NCBI GenBank assembly: GCA_009733575.1
Contig: ML769648.1
Location: 31,067-95,066, forward strand
Direction of reading: 5' to 3'
Origin: Gymnopus androsaceus JB14
Taxonomy: Eukaryota > Basidiomycota > Agaricomycetes > Agaricales > Omphalotaceae
DNA: 64,000 bases
Shown: positions 1 to 13,405 of the stretch, one piece after another
Layout: each line of letters opens with the position of its first letter
Numbering within the stretch: the stretch's first letter is position 1
Translations under genes and position numbers: made by a program
The notes under the pieces: generated by a model
The model's database searches: none
Seen by the model: the letters and a program-made list of their open reading frames with translations, nothing else
Told to the model about the DNA's origin: nothing

Positions 1-50
1 TATCACGAGACTTCTCTCTCTCCCTTAATGTCATCTCAAACGGATATCAG

Positions 51-1296
<1,246 letters not shown>

Positions 1297-2121
1297 ACGG
1301 AAGGAAGGTTCGGTTTTTTTTTGAAAGGACTTATTATTGTGTACTACTTATGTATCGCGCCAACGAAATTCACGACATTCGGTATGCTCAAACTGTGTAC
1401 AACGATCTAAATATGCAAATGCTAGACGATGCGTTTACGATTACAGCTGCGGTACAGAGCTTGAAGCTTGAAGATAGAAGATCGTGACGTTGTGCTAAAA
1501 GACGTCAATCTCAACCTGCAGACGCGTGCGCATTCATTCATTTCTTCATACGTAACCGAAAGTTGCGCGTGCGGCTGACTGCATAGTTCTTGGTCCTGGT
1601 CGAAAAAGCACAGCACACATGGACATCAGATAGCAGGCGTATCTCCTTTGCATCAGTCCATGTTGACGTCCTTGGGTTCTATGGAGGTGGCGTGCTCAAA
1701 AAACAGGAAAAGTGTCTGTTGAAGCTTTGAAGGAGCACAGGAGGTACATCTTTACGCGTTCGGGGAACGTTCAAGACTCGTTCAGGTTTTCGAGTCTCTT
1801 TTTCTCCTTTCATCGTAATGGCTCGATTACTAATCTATATTCTAGACTACTCCTCTACGACCCCGGTTCATACATGAAACCTCCTCCTAGGTCTCACGCG
1901 GTTCAATTACCTGTCTATTGCAGCCCTCGGCTGGTCTTGGGTCGTCAAGTCAGGTCAATCAACACCCGGTTTTTTACGATGGTCTTGGTAGAAAAACATG
2001 AGACAGAAAATTAAGAAGGAAACACAGTGCAGTACTATCTAGTACTAATGAATGCACTACTTAGTATTGTATATTCAAGTTCATTGGGCGGTATTACTAC
2101 ATGGAATGTCATCGAGTCAGA
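1297..2121. other. Intergenic, nothing recognised
   Basis: Spacer between the convergent glucanase and methyltransferase genes. Short open frames exist but none shows a family pattern or a supported exon set. A poly-T run at 1314-1322 lies just behind the glucanase stop. Confidence 0.5.
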
Positions 2122-2409
2122 TCAGAAAATACCTGGCACAAGCTTATACGGTACTTTCTTTGCCCATTCATCCCATTGCTGTCCAAATTCCTTCTGCATC
2201 ATCCTATCTTCGTTGTCCATTCGACTGGGTATAAATAAAACAAAGATTGCTTGCGCAGCAGTGACAAGCACAGCGAATATTTTGACAGATACCAGATCCA
2301 ACCAACCACACTCGTAAATCCATGAGCCTGGACCAAGTACGCAGAGGAGTATACTGGGTATGTAAGTGAGAGAGCCCATGTAGCTTGGGTGACGGACGAT
2401 GGAATATGG

Positions 2410-3180
2410 TATGAAAGCATTTTTCATCATTTAATGTACATCTTGGTCAAAAATGGCTGTTTCTGCTTGATGGACCTACTTTTAGCACATATTTTGTACT
2501 TTGTGTATGTACATGATTGTGATCATTGCTCCTCTTGTGTACTTGGTGTCCACTACATGTGATTGGTTTTGACACATCTCTCAGTGCTACGTGGGCCTAC
2601 TTGTAATGATTCTGTTTCTGCCTACATATAAGTGTACATTTGAATCTGTCTTGAGGTACTTCTGAGTTTCTCTAAGTACTTCTGAGTCCTTCTAAGGTAC
2701 TTCTGAGTTTTTCTAAGGTACTTCTGAGTTTTACTAAGGTACTTCTGCTACTACTTATGCAATGTTATTATGCAGTGTCGTTCCTCTTTATGGGTTGAGC
2801 TCGCTCATTTGAGGCCGGTTTGGACCGGCTGTGTACGGCCCGGTTTTCCACTTCAATGATCGTCCCTTGTGGGACCTTGCAATAGGGCGGTCAATTGTCT
2901 AAGTACTAAGCACCTGTGGCATCACTGAAATCAGTCAGTCATTAATGAGTATCATTCAATCTTTTTTAAAAATCTAATAAGATTCACCGGTACTCACCGG
3001 GTATTAGCAGTACACCCAAGTGTAATTCTAAGTACGTCAACAACTCATGGTCGACCCAAAGTAAGCATATAAAGTACATTTAACTGCGTTTAAGTGGGTT
3101 GTGGCCGCACAAACCACTGTGTACATAAAGTAGGATACACGCTCATCCGGCCTCTTTTTCTGATGAAAAATACCGTCATA
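2410..3180. mobile_element. 771-bp non-autonomous DNA element (MITE-like) inserted in the methyltransferase exon
   Basis: The ends are imperfect inverted repeats: the left end starts TATGAAAGCATTTTTCATCA and the reverse complement of the right end starts TATGACGGTATTTTTCATCA, 17 of 20 positions equal. It is flanked by the direct repeat ATATGG at 2404-2409 and 3181-3186. Cutting out the element and one ATATGG restores the conserved reading T-G-P-Y-S-I-V-R-H-P of the host gene exactly, which independently fixes both borders. No transposase frame is seen inside; it holds a 20-23 bp tandem repeat. The superfamily is not assigned: a 6 (or 7) bp target duplication fits no common superfamily cleanly. 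Confidence 0.88.
2653..2752. repeat. Tandem repeat, about 4.5 copies of a 20-23 bp unit
   Basis: Unit is roughly AGGTACTTCTGAGTTTTTCT. Four full copies differ by a few bases and a fifth breaks off after GGTACTTCTG. It lies inside the 2410-3180 element, as internal repeats often do in MITEs. Confidence 0.85.
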
Positions 3181-3689
3181 ATATGGACCTGTGGTAATGA
3201 GCTTGTGTTGATCGCGGATAGAAAGCTCGAAGGTGAAGAGAGGGTCAAGAGCGCGATATGAGGCCCAGCGTACACAGGCCCCACATAGAGTAAGAAAGAA
3301 GCCAGCAAGAAAGATGGGGGTGGTGGCAGGGGAAGGGGTATGGAATGAGTCGTGACTGGAGGTCCGTACGAGACTGGTCATGGTCATTTCAGCAAATACA
3401 CTGCCAGTGGTGGCGTAGTGAGTGGATACGATGACTATTATTTCACAGAAAATAAATGTCAGTAGCAGAGTCTATGGTGCTTTTAATTGAGTATTTTTTG
3501 AGGTTTTGACGAGGTTAGTGATGGGCTGACCTTTAGTGCTGCTACCAGTGAAGCGACCGGCGCAGGCGTACGCTCACCAAGCGGGTATTTCGAGATTTCT
3601 TCATGAGAAGCAGGAGGATTAGGTGGTGTTATGGCAATATAGTAGGAGACAGAAAGTGCGAAGAGTAATGGTAGCTTGTCCAATGCCAT

Positions 3690-5466
3690 GGTTTATGAGA
3701 ATATCCAGCGCAACACCTACTAGATGTGATGAGAGGGAAGTTGCATCCAACTTGAAACAGCTGCTAAGTGGGAATGCTGGAACCCATTATAGAAAAAGGA
3801 CGCAATCATCGATGTTCCCCCGTTTTGATGAAATGAATTATAATCCAATGAGGTTAGATCCCATACACCGAGGTATTTACCATGGCGTCAAGTGATAGTA
3901 TCGCGGTTCACATTCAGATTGAGTACCCGCGCCCGGAGAGTTTCGTTTCTCATACTCATTTCTCGACACTTATCGCCGTTTTTTGGGGCGTATATCATGT
4001 TAAATTACTGTCCTCGACCTCTGTGCCTCTATGGCATCAGAAATACTTTTAAATACAGCCTAACTATATGATAATAGGTATGATTAGATTGTATGCGCTT
4101 TCGGTTCCTTCTCGAGTTCAACACTAACTCAACAAAGGGTTCAGTCTACTGTTGTAGAGACACCTGGACAACGGAAGCGCAGATTTATCTGGTCCTCTTA
4201 CCAAGCTTATGTATTTTTTACTTACTGGACTCAATTTGCGGTTCGACTCGATCAATCTTCGATAAAGAAAAATTCTGCATTCAAATAAATATGTACGCCC
4301 AATTCCTATGCAGCTATATCTCCGAGAATGAAGCTCATATCGCGCATGAATTAACAGGAAATGCGGGAACTCCGCATACGTACATATGCGAACCCACGAA
4401 CTGCATGTGCATAATTCCAAACTTGCATTCTTGAACTTTGAACGTTTGCTCTTGAATCATTTCGCTGTCTTTAGCGTCTGCGAAGATCAAATTAAACTCC
4501 TAATGGAGTTTGCTGGCGTCGGTCATTCCAGACAGATCTAGATTTCAAGGACAAGCTCAAATCCTCTCGAGTCTCGGAGCTCTTCAGGAGCCAACCAAGT
4601 AAGCACTGTGGCGTTTTCTAGTATTTGCCAAAAGGTTTAATATTATTAGCTGAAACCATTTCTTGCCCTCCCACTCTTCGCCACAGCCATCTCTAAGAAT
4701 CCTGGTATAGAATCCCCTACCGAAAACCTGCGAAAACCTGCGCGTGACGTTACGCGATACTACGCTTTGACCTGTCTTCTCAGGTTGTATCAATCCGATA
4801 TTATTCACAATAACTAAGTAGCTGGTCAAGCCTTAGGAAACTGCATTCCATTAAAAGATATTTTGTCTTGGTTTGGGTCTGATTGCAGCTGGAAATGGAT
4901 GTGCAAGTGCGATGACGGCGACATATCAGCCCGATGTAGATAAACTATCTTCCAATGTCAAAAATGAACCTGTGTTGTCCTAGCTATTACTCTCTATCAC
5001 TGTCGAAGTCTGTCCTTGAGTTATGTGCCGGGATGGATTATTGTTGAGACATCTCATAAGAGAATATGAATGTCTCATCCTTGCCAATACTTTTCAGAGT
5101 ACAGTGGGCGGCATAGGCGAGTAAGTAAGTGGAACGACGAAAATAAGTAGGAGAAGGCAAGAAGGAGAGAAAGTGAGGTGGATGTCAGCCAAAACTTGTG
5201 TAAATAGTGATATAAGGCATTGCACAACATTGGGTACAACATGCTGAAACAGGCCTCAGAGCCTCAATGAGCAAGTGGTAGAAACAATGAATATATTCCA
5301 GTTGACCTCTACATGGCAGCGGGAAGAGAGGGAAAATGGTTGTATGAGCATCCGCCGATGCAGCTTTCGTACATACGGATAGGGGTAATTTGATAACGAA
5401 GGTCCGACAAAGCTTTCGGGCAAACAGCAAATCCAACACAACAACCCTCGGACCCAGTTCCATCAC
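3690..5466. other. Intergenic, no gene recognised
   Basis: 1.8 kb between two minus-strand genes. Open frames of up to about 110 codons occur on both strands but lack recognisable motifs and consistent splice patterns. A 10-bp direct duplication (CGAAAACCTG twice) sits near 4720-4742. I see no RNA gene. Confidence 0.45.
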
Positions 5467-6867
5467 TCACAGTCTCAAAGACCCACTTCCACCAACTTCA
5501 ATATCTTCCATGTCTGAACCTATGTTATGGGATTGTGGCACCATAAAGTCTGTACCCAGCCCAATGCGAACAATGATTAATGTTGAAGCAATACCCTAAT
5601 AGATCATAGATGTGAGGATAAGTATCATGAAAACAGTTGACATTAATAGGAAACCACTGACCACAATCTGTGTTAGTGCACATGGGCCCAGGATAACATC
5701 ACTCAAATCAGGGATAAGAGCATTAATGATGAGGTTTATTGCAATGACCACTGGGACCAGAATGGCAGATTCCAGGCTGTAAATAGTGATTGAAATTTCA
5801 AATTCTGCATTGATCAGGAGGGAAGGATGGCATACTTACATCAGCTCAAAAAGATTACTTGCCTTTCTACCAGAATGTTTGACTGGTAGCAGCTTTTTGG
5901 TCCTGTAATTTAGCCACCAGACTCGTCCACCTGGAAATGTCACATGAGAAAATCTATGCTTTATAGACTAATACTTATGATGTTTGACTTACTTATCATA
6001 CCCGTCAAGAGAATGTTCTGTACAAGTGTTGCTTTGATGTAAATATCATTTGGATCAGTGTATAGGATTCCAAAATTATTAAGGATTGAAAGGACAATAT
6101 AAAGCACTTAGAAAGTATGAATGTTATTTTATACTGGTTATGAGTATAAGTATAAAGCTGTACTCACCCAAGACTATTATCATTCCCGTGGCAGGCACAG
6201 CTATGACAGACTTTCTGGAGCTCCACAGGCAGTAGCATCGATAGATCTGAAGACAATGACGAGATTGATAACAAAAAAAAACCCCAAATATGTAATACTG
6301 AACTCACAAGCACAACATCTGACAGGCAGCTGTGCAAAATCAGTGAGTCATATGGGGGCATAGTACTATCTAATTATGACTTTACCCAGCAGTAAGAAAA
6401 ATATAGAGAAGAGCGGATTGAGCTCCAAATGTTTGGATATCATCACTCTCCAACTGAGCAAATGATCCCATAAAGAATACATTGAGATTGTCCATCCATG
6501 TAGGACGTAAAAACCTCAAGGATAAATCCAATATAACCGAAATGGTGGCCAGCACAAAGAATAGAACAGTTGCAATTACATACAGCTTCCCTGGCATGAA
6601 CTTTTGCCGAAAAATGTGGATACTGAGACCAAAGAGTACAACAAAGATGCCTGATAGTGACATTGAGCACAGAAACCATACAATACAATAAACAAACTCA
6701 CCATATAGGAATAGTTCAATCTAAACAGGAGGAAAGTTCAAGGACATGAATTCATAAAAAGGGCTCCTTGTACGCACTGCAGCTGCTATGCCAAGGGAAA
6801 GAAATAATGTCTGTTGGAGCTCACTGTAGGAGGCTTCAATGCAGATAAAATTTTCAGGGCAGCTCAT
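5467..6867 (-). CDS. Multi-pass membrane protein, agaricomycete family of unknown function
   Basis: Start ATG 6865-6867 (MSCPENFICIEASYSELQ), stop 5467-5469. About nine short exons: LFLSLGIAAAV; IELFLYG; GIFVVLFGLSIHIFRQK with a long second and third membrane region; CLSDVVL; IYRCYCLWSSRKSVIAVPA; VLYIVLSILNNFGILY and NDIYIKATLVQNILL; GGRVWWLNYRTKKLL; SLESAILVPVVIAINLIINA; and a last exon GIASTLIIVRIGLG followed by a short acidic tail ending GGSGSLRL. The order LF..YG, D..IYRC....W, WW..R, LESA and ..STLIIVR.G.G is that of a family with about seven helices that is expanded in Agaricomycetes. Function is unknown; receptor-like or sensing roles would be guesswork. A related copy lies at 59058. 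No frame break seen. Confidence 0.8.
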
Positions 6868-7763
6868 AGCGTGAGGGAAAGACAGGCTGTCGACTCATCT
6901 CCTGCTTGGAGTTTTATCCTGTCTGAAGTTGTCTAGGCTACATGAATCAGATTAGTAGGTGATGGTTGCATTGATACTACTTGGATGATCATACTAGAAT
7001 GATAGATACTAATGTGTAGGGCGGCAATGTGGCCACAATCACCTGGTTGCATTGCCCAATATTCGCTGTGACATCACAGTCATTTTTGAGGTGTTGCGGG
7101 TTCAAAGACTGACCAATTCCAAAAAAAAAAAAAAAAAAATTGGTACATATGCCAACAGCCCTAGCAAAACATCACAAGATAATCTACACAATTCCAACCT
7201 CCCTGCTGAATGCACATTCCACATTGATTTTGTTGAGTTGAGGTATCACGCTAGAAGCCTAGAACTTGATTTTATTATGCAAGTATTTCTATTTACGTTC
7301 ATTCTAAGGTTAGGGTTAGCGCGTCGCACCAGCCAAAAAAGAGCCCACCCAGCCAGAGTGGCCGATGTGGGACAGGAAAATATTTAGACGGTGCATAAGC
7401 CTGAGCCTATACAAGCCGCAGACACCCTTTGTATGGACAAGGTCGCCGTGCTATGAAGGATCTCCACAGCCCACAAACCCGGGTACGTGAAGGGGCTTGT
7501 GCCATCAAGGTAAGTATGAGTTGCTCAGATGGGAAGCTGACGGTTTTATAGTGAAAAAATGTTGCACGGACCAGGTGTCATGGCGGAGATCATGTGCATG
7601 GGTTTCCGCTGCGCTCGCGTCTCCCTTCAACTTGAGCGAATAACGGTTTCATGAAAGCATACTTATATTATTACAGAAAATTCCGCACAGGTAAAAGAAA
7701 CAGCACAAGAAGTATCCGAATGTCCGTATGTTCATACCATACATAACCAAACCGAGTCGTTCA
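6868..7763. other. Intergenic with poly-A run
   Basis: Between two minus-strand genes. It contains an A-run of about 18 at 7122-7139 and a short CTAAGGTTAGGGTTAG stretch near 7305, too short to be telomeric. No gene recognised. Confidence 0.4.
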
Positions 7764-10700
7764 TCATTCATAACACAGAATAAATATCTTCCCCTGCTTG
7801 ACCGAGAGTATAATGGCACCCTGCGACTGGTCAATATTAATCGTCTCCACACTATGAAGATCGAGTTCAGGTGGAACTTCCAACGTCCGTACTTCTGCAC
7901 CTCCCCAACCTCCGTGAGTATCATTTACTCGACCATCGTCGGTAAATGGAGGAAAGGTGACGAATCGGAGTCGTTTGTTTTCGTGTTCTTGGGGTTCCTC
8001 GGGTCTACTAGTGGTAGTAGTAGCTCCCGAGGCGGAGGCAGCTTCGTCGTGGACTGCGTCTGCGTCTACTTCGGTTTCAGTTTCGGCTTCCACATCGACG
8101 TCCTCGGTCTCCGTGTTTGTATCTTCTGCCTCGTCATCTTCCCGAGGAGATTCAGGTTCGTGCGCGCGCTCGCTCCCGACTTCGTTTTCGTGAGTATCAC
8201 GGATGTCGTCTTCGTCGTTCGTATCGCTTGGTGCTCGAGTTCGATTAGCCATCTCTTCCTCCGACATATCCTGCTCTTGGTCGAAATACTCGATCCAAAC
8301 CGCATGCCCAAAGTCGACCGCCACCAACGGTCGAGGTCTCTCCTGCATTCCATCCTCATCATCCGGTGCCGGATCCTCGAGACATACTACTTCGAATGGA
8401 TCGCTGACATACCAGAGTTTTAGAGCGTCGTCTTCTACGCGTGCTTCTGCTTCCGCTTCGTCGTGGTCTTGGTCTCGGTCTTTGTCACCAGCAGCAGAAT
8501 CCGAATCGGGATCTGAATCGCTAGCCCTTCCCTTTCCCTTTCCTCTACTCGTACTCGGCCGCGAGGAGCTACCGGGATCCGAATGCGAATGTGAATGCCC
8601 TCCGGAAGGACTGTTCACCCTCCATCCAATTACCATTCCCGCACCCGTAGAGCCAGACTCTGCTCCTGCTCCAGCATCAGCTTCAGCTGGAACATCAGTC
8701 CTCGAAGATGATGAACCCGCAGCTCCAGCTCCAGCTCCAGCATCGGAAAACGGTGCCAGTATCGAGTCTTCAGGAGGCCCATCCAATAAATACATCTCCA
8801 TTGGACCCATCGGTTCGCTACTCGGCGTACCGTCAGTACTGCTTCCTGCAGTAGCACCGCCATCAACACTCCCATTCCCATCGACCACACCCCCATTCAA
8901 ATCATCCGTCCCATTAGCCGCAAAACCCCTCCTCCCCCCACCCATCTTCCCCCTCTCCCCAAACCCAATCCAACTCGCATTCCTCATCGGAACTCTAAAA
9001 TAGTGCTGCGCCAGTACAAATCGCGTTTTATGCGTTACTGGATCGTGCGAAGCCAGTAGGATCACTGTGCAGCTGATCCGAGGAACGTTCGGTAGAGTAG
9101 GCCACCATTGGCGCACAAAGTGCGCGGATTCGGGGTACCAGGGCGGGAAGGGGAATGGGTTTGGATTTGGGATGGGTATGAATGTCGGTGGAGGTATATG
9201 TTGGGCTTGAGGTGAGGAGGAGGAAGTAATGGAAGACGTAGATGATGATGATTCGGAAAAGTTGGATGTAGATGATGGAGCTGAAACGGCCGTTGAGCTC
9301 GTTGAAGATATAGCAGATGTGTGCGGAGCGACTGATATAGATGTAGTGACGGTGATAATGGCTCCCGTGTGGCTGTCGATGACAGTGATGGGAATACCGC
9401 CATTTACCGTTGTGACTCTACGTATAGATTGAACCTTGGGCGCAGGAAATACGAACCTCTTGACGATACTCTCGAATGGGGTCAGTCGACCGGAAAGGGT
9501 CGGAGTCGATCGTTTGCTCTTCAACTGACGAGCGTGTCCCTCGAGTATGGACAGCGGGTAGAAGTGCTGGAAAGCAGCATCAGAATCTTCGCAGTGAATC
9601 ACGACGTTCCGCTCGAAGAGGATGCAGGACCAGTTGGATGACATGACCTGGACAATCTATGAGGTCGTGAACGTGGTAAACATGAGATACACATACGCAT
9701 TCGATGCCTGTATCGATAAACACATAGTCCTCCTTCTCCCAATCGAGAAGGACGTATAAACCTATCGTGTTGGAACTCGAGACCCAAATAAAGGCGGAGA
9801 GCAGTTTCGCAGAGGGATCGAGTAAAAATATATTCATAACAACGCCCACAGTTTTGAAAGAAGCGACAGAAGAGAACGTGGGGCTGGCCGTCTTCTTTCC
9901 CAGCGAATTCTCATAAAACTGTAGACGCATGAGAGAGAACTCCATGACTCTACTATCATCATAGCTAGATCTTCAGATAAGTCTTCAGACGTCGAATGAA
10001 TTTATAAAACCAAAACTTACGATCCATGTAAAACCTTTGCCATTGTAAAATAAACCATCTTATCCTCAAACTCGACTCGGCACTTCCATAATTCCCAGCG
10101 TTCTCCGGGATTCCATTCAGCTAAACAATTATCGGTTTGTACGTCCCAGCACACGACTTTTCCGCTCTTGGTGGCGCAGAGTGTGTAGCTAGAGGTAATT
10201 GGGGAGAGCCAATCGACTTCTTCGCCAGGTGGGGCGTGAACGACTTTGAACCATTTTTTGGGTACCATTGCGCTCGATGCAGCTGATCCTTCGGGAACTT
10301 CGAGATCCAAGTAGTTGTTGTGTGTCTCTTCGTGGGCGATGGGCCTAGGTGATCGAACGAGCCAAGCTTGCTCGTACTGATGAGCCTTGTTTACACAGTA
10401 TATAAGCCTGGTCGTAGAAAGATCCCCGAGACGCTGAAAGCCCTTCAAAGGAAGAGGGCGGCATCGTCTGAGTAGATCCGTGGCCAGTTTGCGATAAACT
10501 GGTCGAGTGGTGAAGGAGTAATAAAGTGATTTGCAAGTCTAGAACCAATTACTACTGAAGAGTCTATTAAAGAGCTGAGAAATACACACCAACTGCAAGC
10601 AATGAACATCGTTATACTCCAGATATGAAGCTACATTGAGCAGCAAGTCATAAGGCAGCAGATGGAAGGACATTTCTGTAGAAATATCTGGCTGGATTTG

Positions 10701-10832
10701 TGGCTTTTCTTCTTCCAGAGGGAGCGAGTGCTGCTGATACCAATAGCTATTGGGAGGTGAAACTGATACACCGTCCTTCAGATTGGTTCTGGAGAAGGTT
10801 AATGATGAATTCGAGCCCGGGCCCACGGTCAT
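7764..10832 (-). CDS. F-box protein with long acidic, Ser-rich C-terminal region
   Basis: F-box near the N-terminus: SFHLLPYDLLLNVASYLEYN, followed by DVHCLQLVC. This would bind Skp1 and make the protein a substrate adaptor of an SCF ubiquitin ligase (family knowledge). The first possible ATG is at 10830-10832; the in-frame ATG at 10671-10673, just before the F-box, is the more usual start for this family. Exons then give a beta-rich middle region (KWFKVVHAPPGEEVDWLSPI, SGKVVCWDVQTDNCLAEW; FIWVSSSNTIGLYVLLDWEK), which suggests a C-terminal beta-propeller-like or sensor part without clear repeats. The large last exon (9644-7764) has a Ser/Thr run, then a strongly acidic low-complexity stretch (roughly 8020-8560) and ends KIFILCYE. 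Introns near 10550-10600, 9950-10016 and 9650-9700 are GT-AG. Target unknown. Confidence 0.82.
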
Positions 10833-10872
10833 TTGTTCTTTGGGCGGCAGTTAGTGAGAGTGACCAACAAGT

Positions 10873-12190
10873 TTACGGCAGGTCTTTGTGCTCTACAAAG
10901 CCCGGATTTTTGTCCTCCAAGTACGCGTTGGAGGTTGTTGTGGTAGAGGTTAAAGAGGAGAGGCGCTGAGAATTAGAAATTATCTCAACTTGGCTATCGT
11001 TAGCCGGGGTATCAAGGTAAGCACGTGTAGCGCGGAGAGCGGACAGACAGGAGTCCAATAAGCACCTACTTACCAGCACAATTCTCAGCTCGACAATAAG
11101 ATGGAGCAGCTCAAAGAACGTTATACGTATAACAATTATCACGGAACATTCCCCCAAGACTGCCATGGAGTGGTAATTTACATTTGTCGTCAATATGGCA
11201 TATTCCATGGCATTCTGGAAGAAATCGATCGATTCGTCCGATGTCGAGAAAAATCACATACAACAACTCTATGTACAGTACTGACATGCCTTCCTCCGAG
11301 CCTGCGAATTCTGAAAGCGGAGATGTCGTTGAAGCAAAAACAGCAGGAATGATACAAAGTTCCGGATCCGCCGACGTCGGTAGAAACCATGCTCCCGTCC
11401 ATGGAGTCCATGGTGCCGGGCCAAAGATAGCGTATATGTACCATTCCATGTTAAAACTGGAGTAGGAGGAGAAGAAACTACTACAAGTAAATCATGTTAA
11501 CAAGCAAGGAACAAGCGGACTCACATCACGAAACGAAATGTCGTCGTCTCTCAGACCCCGTAGAGCAACATCAAATCATACCATATTGTGCTTACTGTAC
11601 ATTCGTCAGAACTGCTGTTCTAATAGCTTTATCAGTAGCTGGAGGACGCACCGTTCCGACTCCGATCCGAGTCTGGTATCGAATCATTTTCAAATGGATT
11701 AATGGCCAGCTGCGTTACAGTGGTCTAGGCGCTCAACTGGCCTGAACTGAACGCTGCTCCCAGACCCGATGCGCAGCGGGGGCGGGAGTCTGAGGGAAGA
11801 GTTATATCGACCCTTTCATTACCGTGACTACACATTGTACAGTCTGGGTACAATCCTAAAAGTACAGGCAAGGATTCATTTCATCTCAGTCAGCGACACG
11901 GTCCTCAAGAAACTGAATAACATACCTGTGAACTCTCGTCCTCAGCCTTCTATAGCCTGCGAAGCTGGATTGACGGAGGTACAGCTTGTAAATCGCAATG
12001 TAAGTGCATGTGCACCGGGAGGCAAGAGGTGAGGGCAGGGGAAGGATTTGACCCTGCTCTACAAAACATGAAATCCGGTACAGCCCTACAGGGATACTGG
12101 GATCGACATAACTCAAAACAGCAAGTAACATACCTCAAAGTATATAGACACTCGTCGACAGCCTTCTGTCGTTCGTTCATTGCTGCTAGC
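10873..12190 (-). pseudogene. Possible decayed or tiny-exon multi-pass membrane gene (DUF6533-like?)
   Basis: Weak call. Pieces on the minus strand resemble parts of the agaricomycete DUF6533 membrane family: near 12150 LQVRLAAMNERQKAVDECLY recalls the cytoplasmic loop with a run of basic and polar residues; near 11290-11230 VLYIELLYVIFL recalls a helix; near 11060-11110 FFELLHLIVELRIVL recalls the last helix. A polar tail ending NPGFVEHKDLP and stop at 10873 looks like a normal C-terminus. These pieces lie in different frames and I could not connect them with convincing splice sites. It may be a pseudogene, a gene with sequence errors, or chance similarity. Confidence 0.3.
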
Positions 12191-13405
12191 CGTACTTGTA
12201 ATGTAGCCTATGGAAATAAAAGCTGCAGGCTGCAGGCTTTCAGGCAATATTGCATGAGCTGTACGGAATGAGGACAATCAATCCTACATGGCACTAACCA
12301 ATGCGCAACGAGAGCGGATATATTCCTAAAAAGATTCATCGGAGGATGATCCACCCTGCATTGTAAAGGTAAATCGCTAACCAATGTGCAACGAGAGCGG
12401 ATGTATCTTTACTTACAAAGATTCGTCAGCTTTCCTTTTTCCCTCGAAAAAAAAATACTAACGTAGAGAAAATACTACCACTTTTTGATCCATCTCCAGC
12501 CCAATCATCTGCGATGATATCCTCGAAAAACTACCATAATAAATGGGATAGAGGAATGCGTACCTTTACTCCAGTGTGAATTCCAGCCGGCGTCCGAATC
12601 GTTCATTCGCTCACCTGTTTTTCGGTTCAGCTTGTGGAACGATAGCTAGTAAACCCTGCAACAAGTCTGTCAGTATGAGCCGTAAAGTCCTTACGAATGT
12701 GCAGGTGCGGCGGTGAGGGTCGAAAGGAGGATACAGTCCTGCAGGGACAGAGATCTCAGTGAGAGACACTACCTCGAAAGTGGACGGTTAACAACATACC
12801 TCCTCAGGTAACGTTTATTCGGGCCATAGCTATAAAGCGAAAGCGGATGACAACAAATGCGGAGAATGAGAACGAGCAACACCCACAGTACTCAGCGGTG
12901 CTGGAAACACCAAGGAAAAAGGCTGATATCTCAGAACCGCCGTTCCCTACGAACACAAAGTCTCGAGTTAACGGTGTCGGTGACAGTGAGGAAGAGCGTA
13001 AGGGCGGCGTTTAGGAACCACAACGAGCAGCGAGCAAGCTATAAGAGCAAATAACTTCCAAGCTAAACAGGTAACGGAAAAATGAAGAGTGGGGATATTT
13101 CTTGCATTGCAACAACCAAAGAGATGAAAAACCATATTAGCGCAACAAATATATGTGTAGTGCCAGGGCAAACTTTTGTGTGTTGATCTCGAATCCTTCC
13201 TCCTCGCAACAACTCCGCAAATAAATCATACCATCCCTTGCTTTCTAATTGTTACTCCTCCTACTCCTCCTCCTTGCACCTCGACCAACCTCATACTCCC
13301 GTCTTCATCCATCAAGAACGACGTATGGTACACGCCAAGATTTCCTATTCTGCACGTATACCGTACGCAGCACCAGCAGGCAAAAAGCCAGGCAGTGAGG
13401 CGCTT
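12191..13405. other. Intergenic, nothing recognised apart from the repeat at 12294
   Basis: No supported coding region; short frames on both strands without motifs. Several GT...AG pairs on the minus strand around 12600-12860 could belong to the doubtful membrane gene downstream. Confidence 0.4.
12294..12427. repeat. Pair of about 47-51 bp direct repeats
   Basis: Copies at 12294-12340 and 12377-12427 share CTAACCAATGYGCAACGAGA followed by GCGGATRTATYT and an AAAGATTCRTC end. The 36-bp spacer differs. Origin unknown. Confidence 0.8.

Larger units (their letters stand above)
2122..3689 (-). pseudogene. Isoprenylcysteine carboxyl methyltransferase (STE14 type), coding exon interrupted by an element
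   Basis: ER-membrane enzyme that methylates the C-terminal prenylcysteine of CaaX proteins such as Ras, Rho and lipopeptide pheromones. Exon 1 (from ATG 3687-3689) encodes a hydrophobic N-terminus, MALDKLPLLFALSVSYYIA. The next exon has a second membrane segment and the motif HKLITTGPY at 3183. The family motif resumes at about 2403 as SIVRHPSYMG, then a long hydrophobic stretch and the typical end RMDNEDRMMQKEFG, QQWDEWAKKVPYKL, with stop at 2122. GPY and SIVRHPS should be adjacent; 771 bp separate them, flanked by a 6-bp duplication. No acceptor AG gives an open path into the last exon, because the frame carries TAA just upstream, so splicing the element out looks impossible. Intron 1 (about 3580-3450) is uncertain. 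Probably inactive on this haplotype unless another copy exists. Confidence 0.88.

Noticed and set aside
3037..3120. Continuation of the methyltransferase frame past GPY into a coding region
   Set aside because: It is element sequence; the conserved continuation SIVRHPS lies on the other side of the element.
7305..7320. CTAAGGTTAGGGTTAG as telomere-like repeat
   Set aside because: Only about two TTAGGG units, in gene-rich sequence far from a contig end signature.
8203..9003. Long Ser/Pro-rich plus-strand frame opposite the acidic F-box exon
   Set aside because: Antisense of a low-complexity acidic region; no start context, splice pattern or family match.
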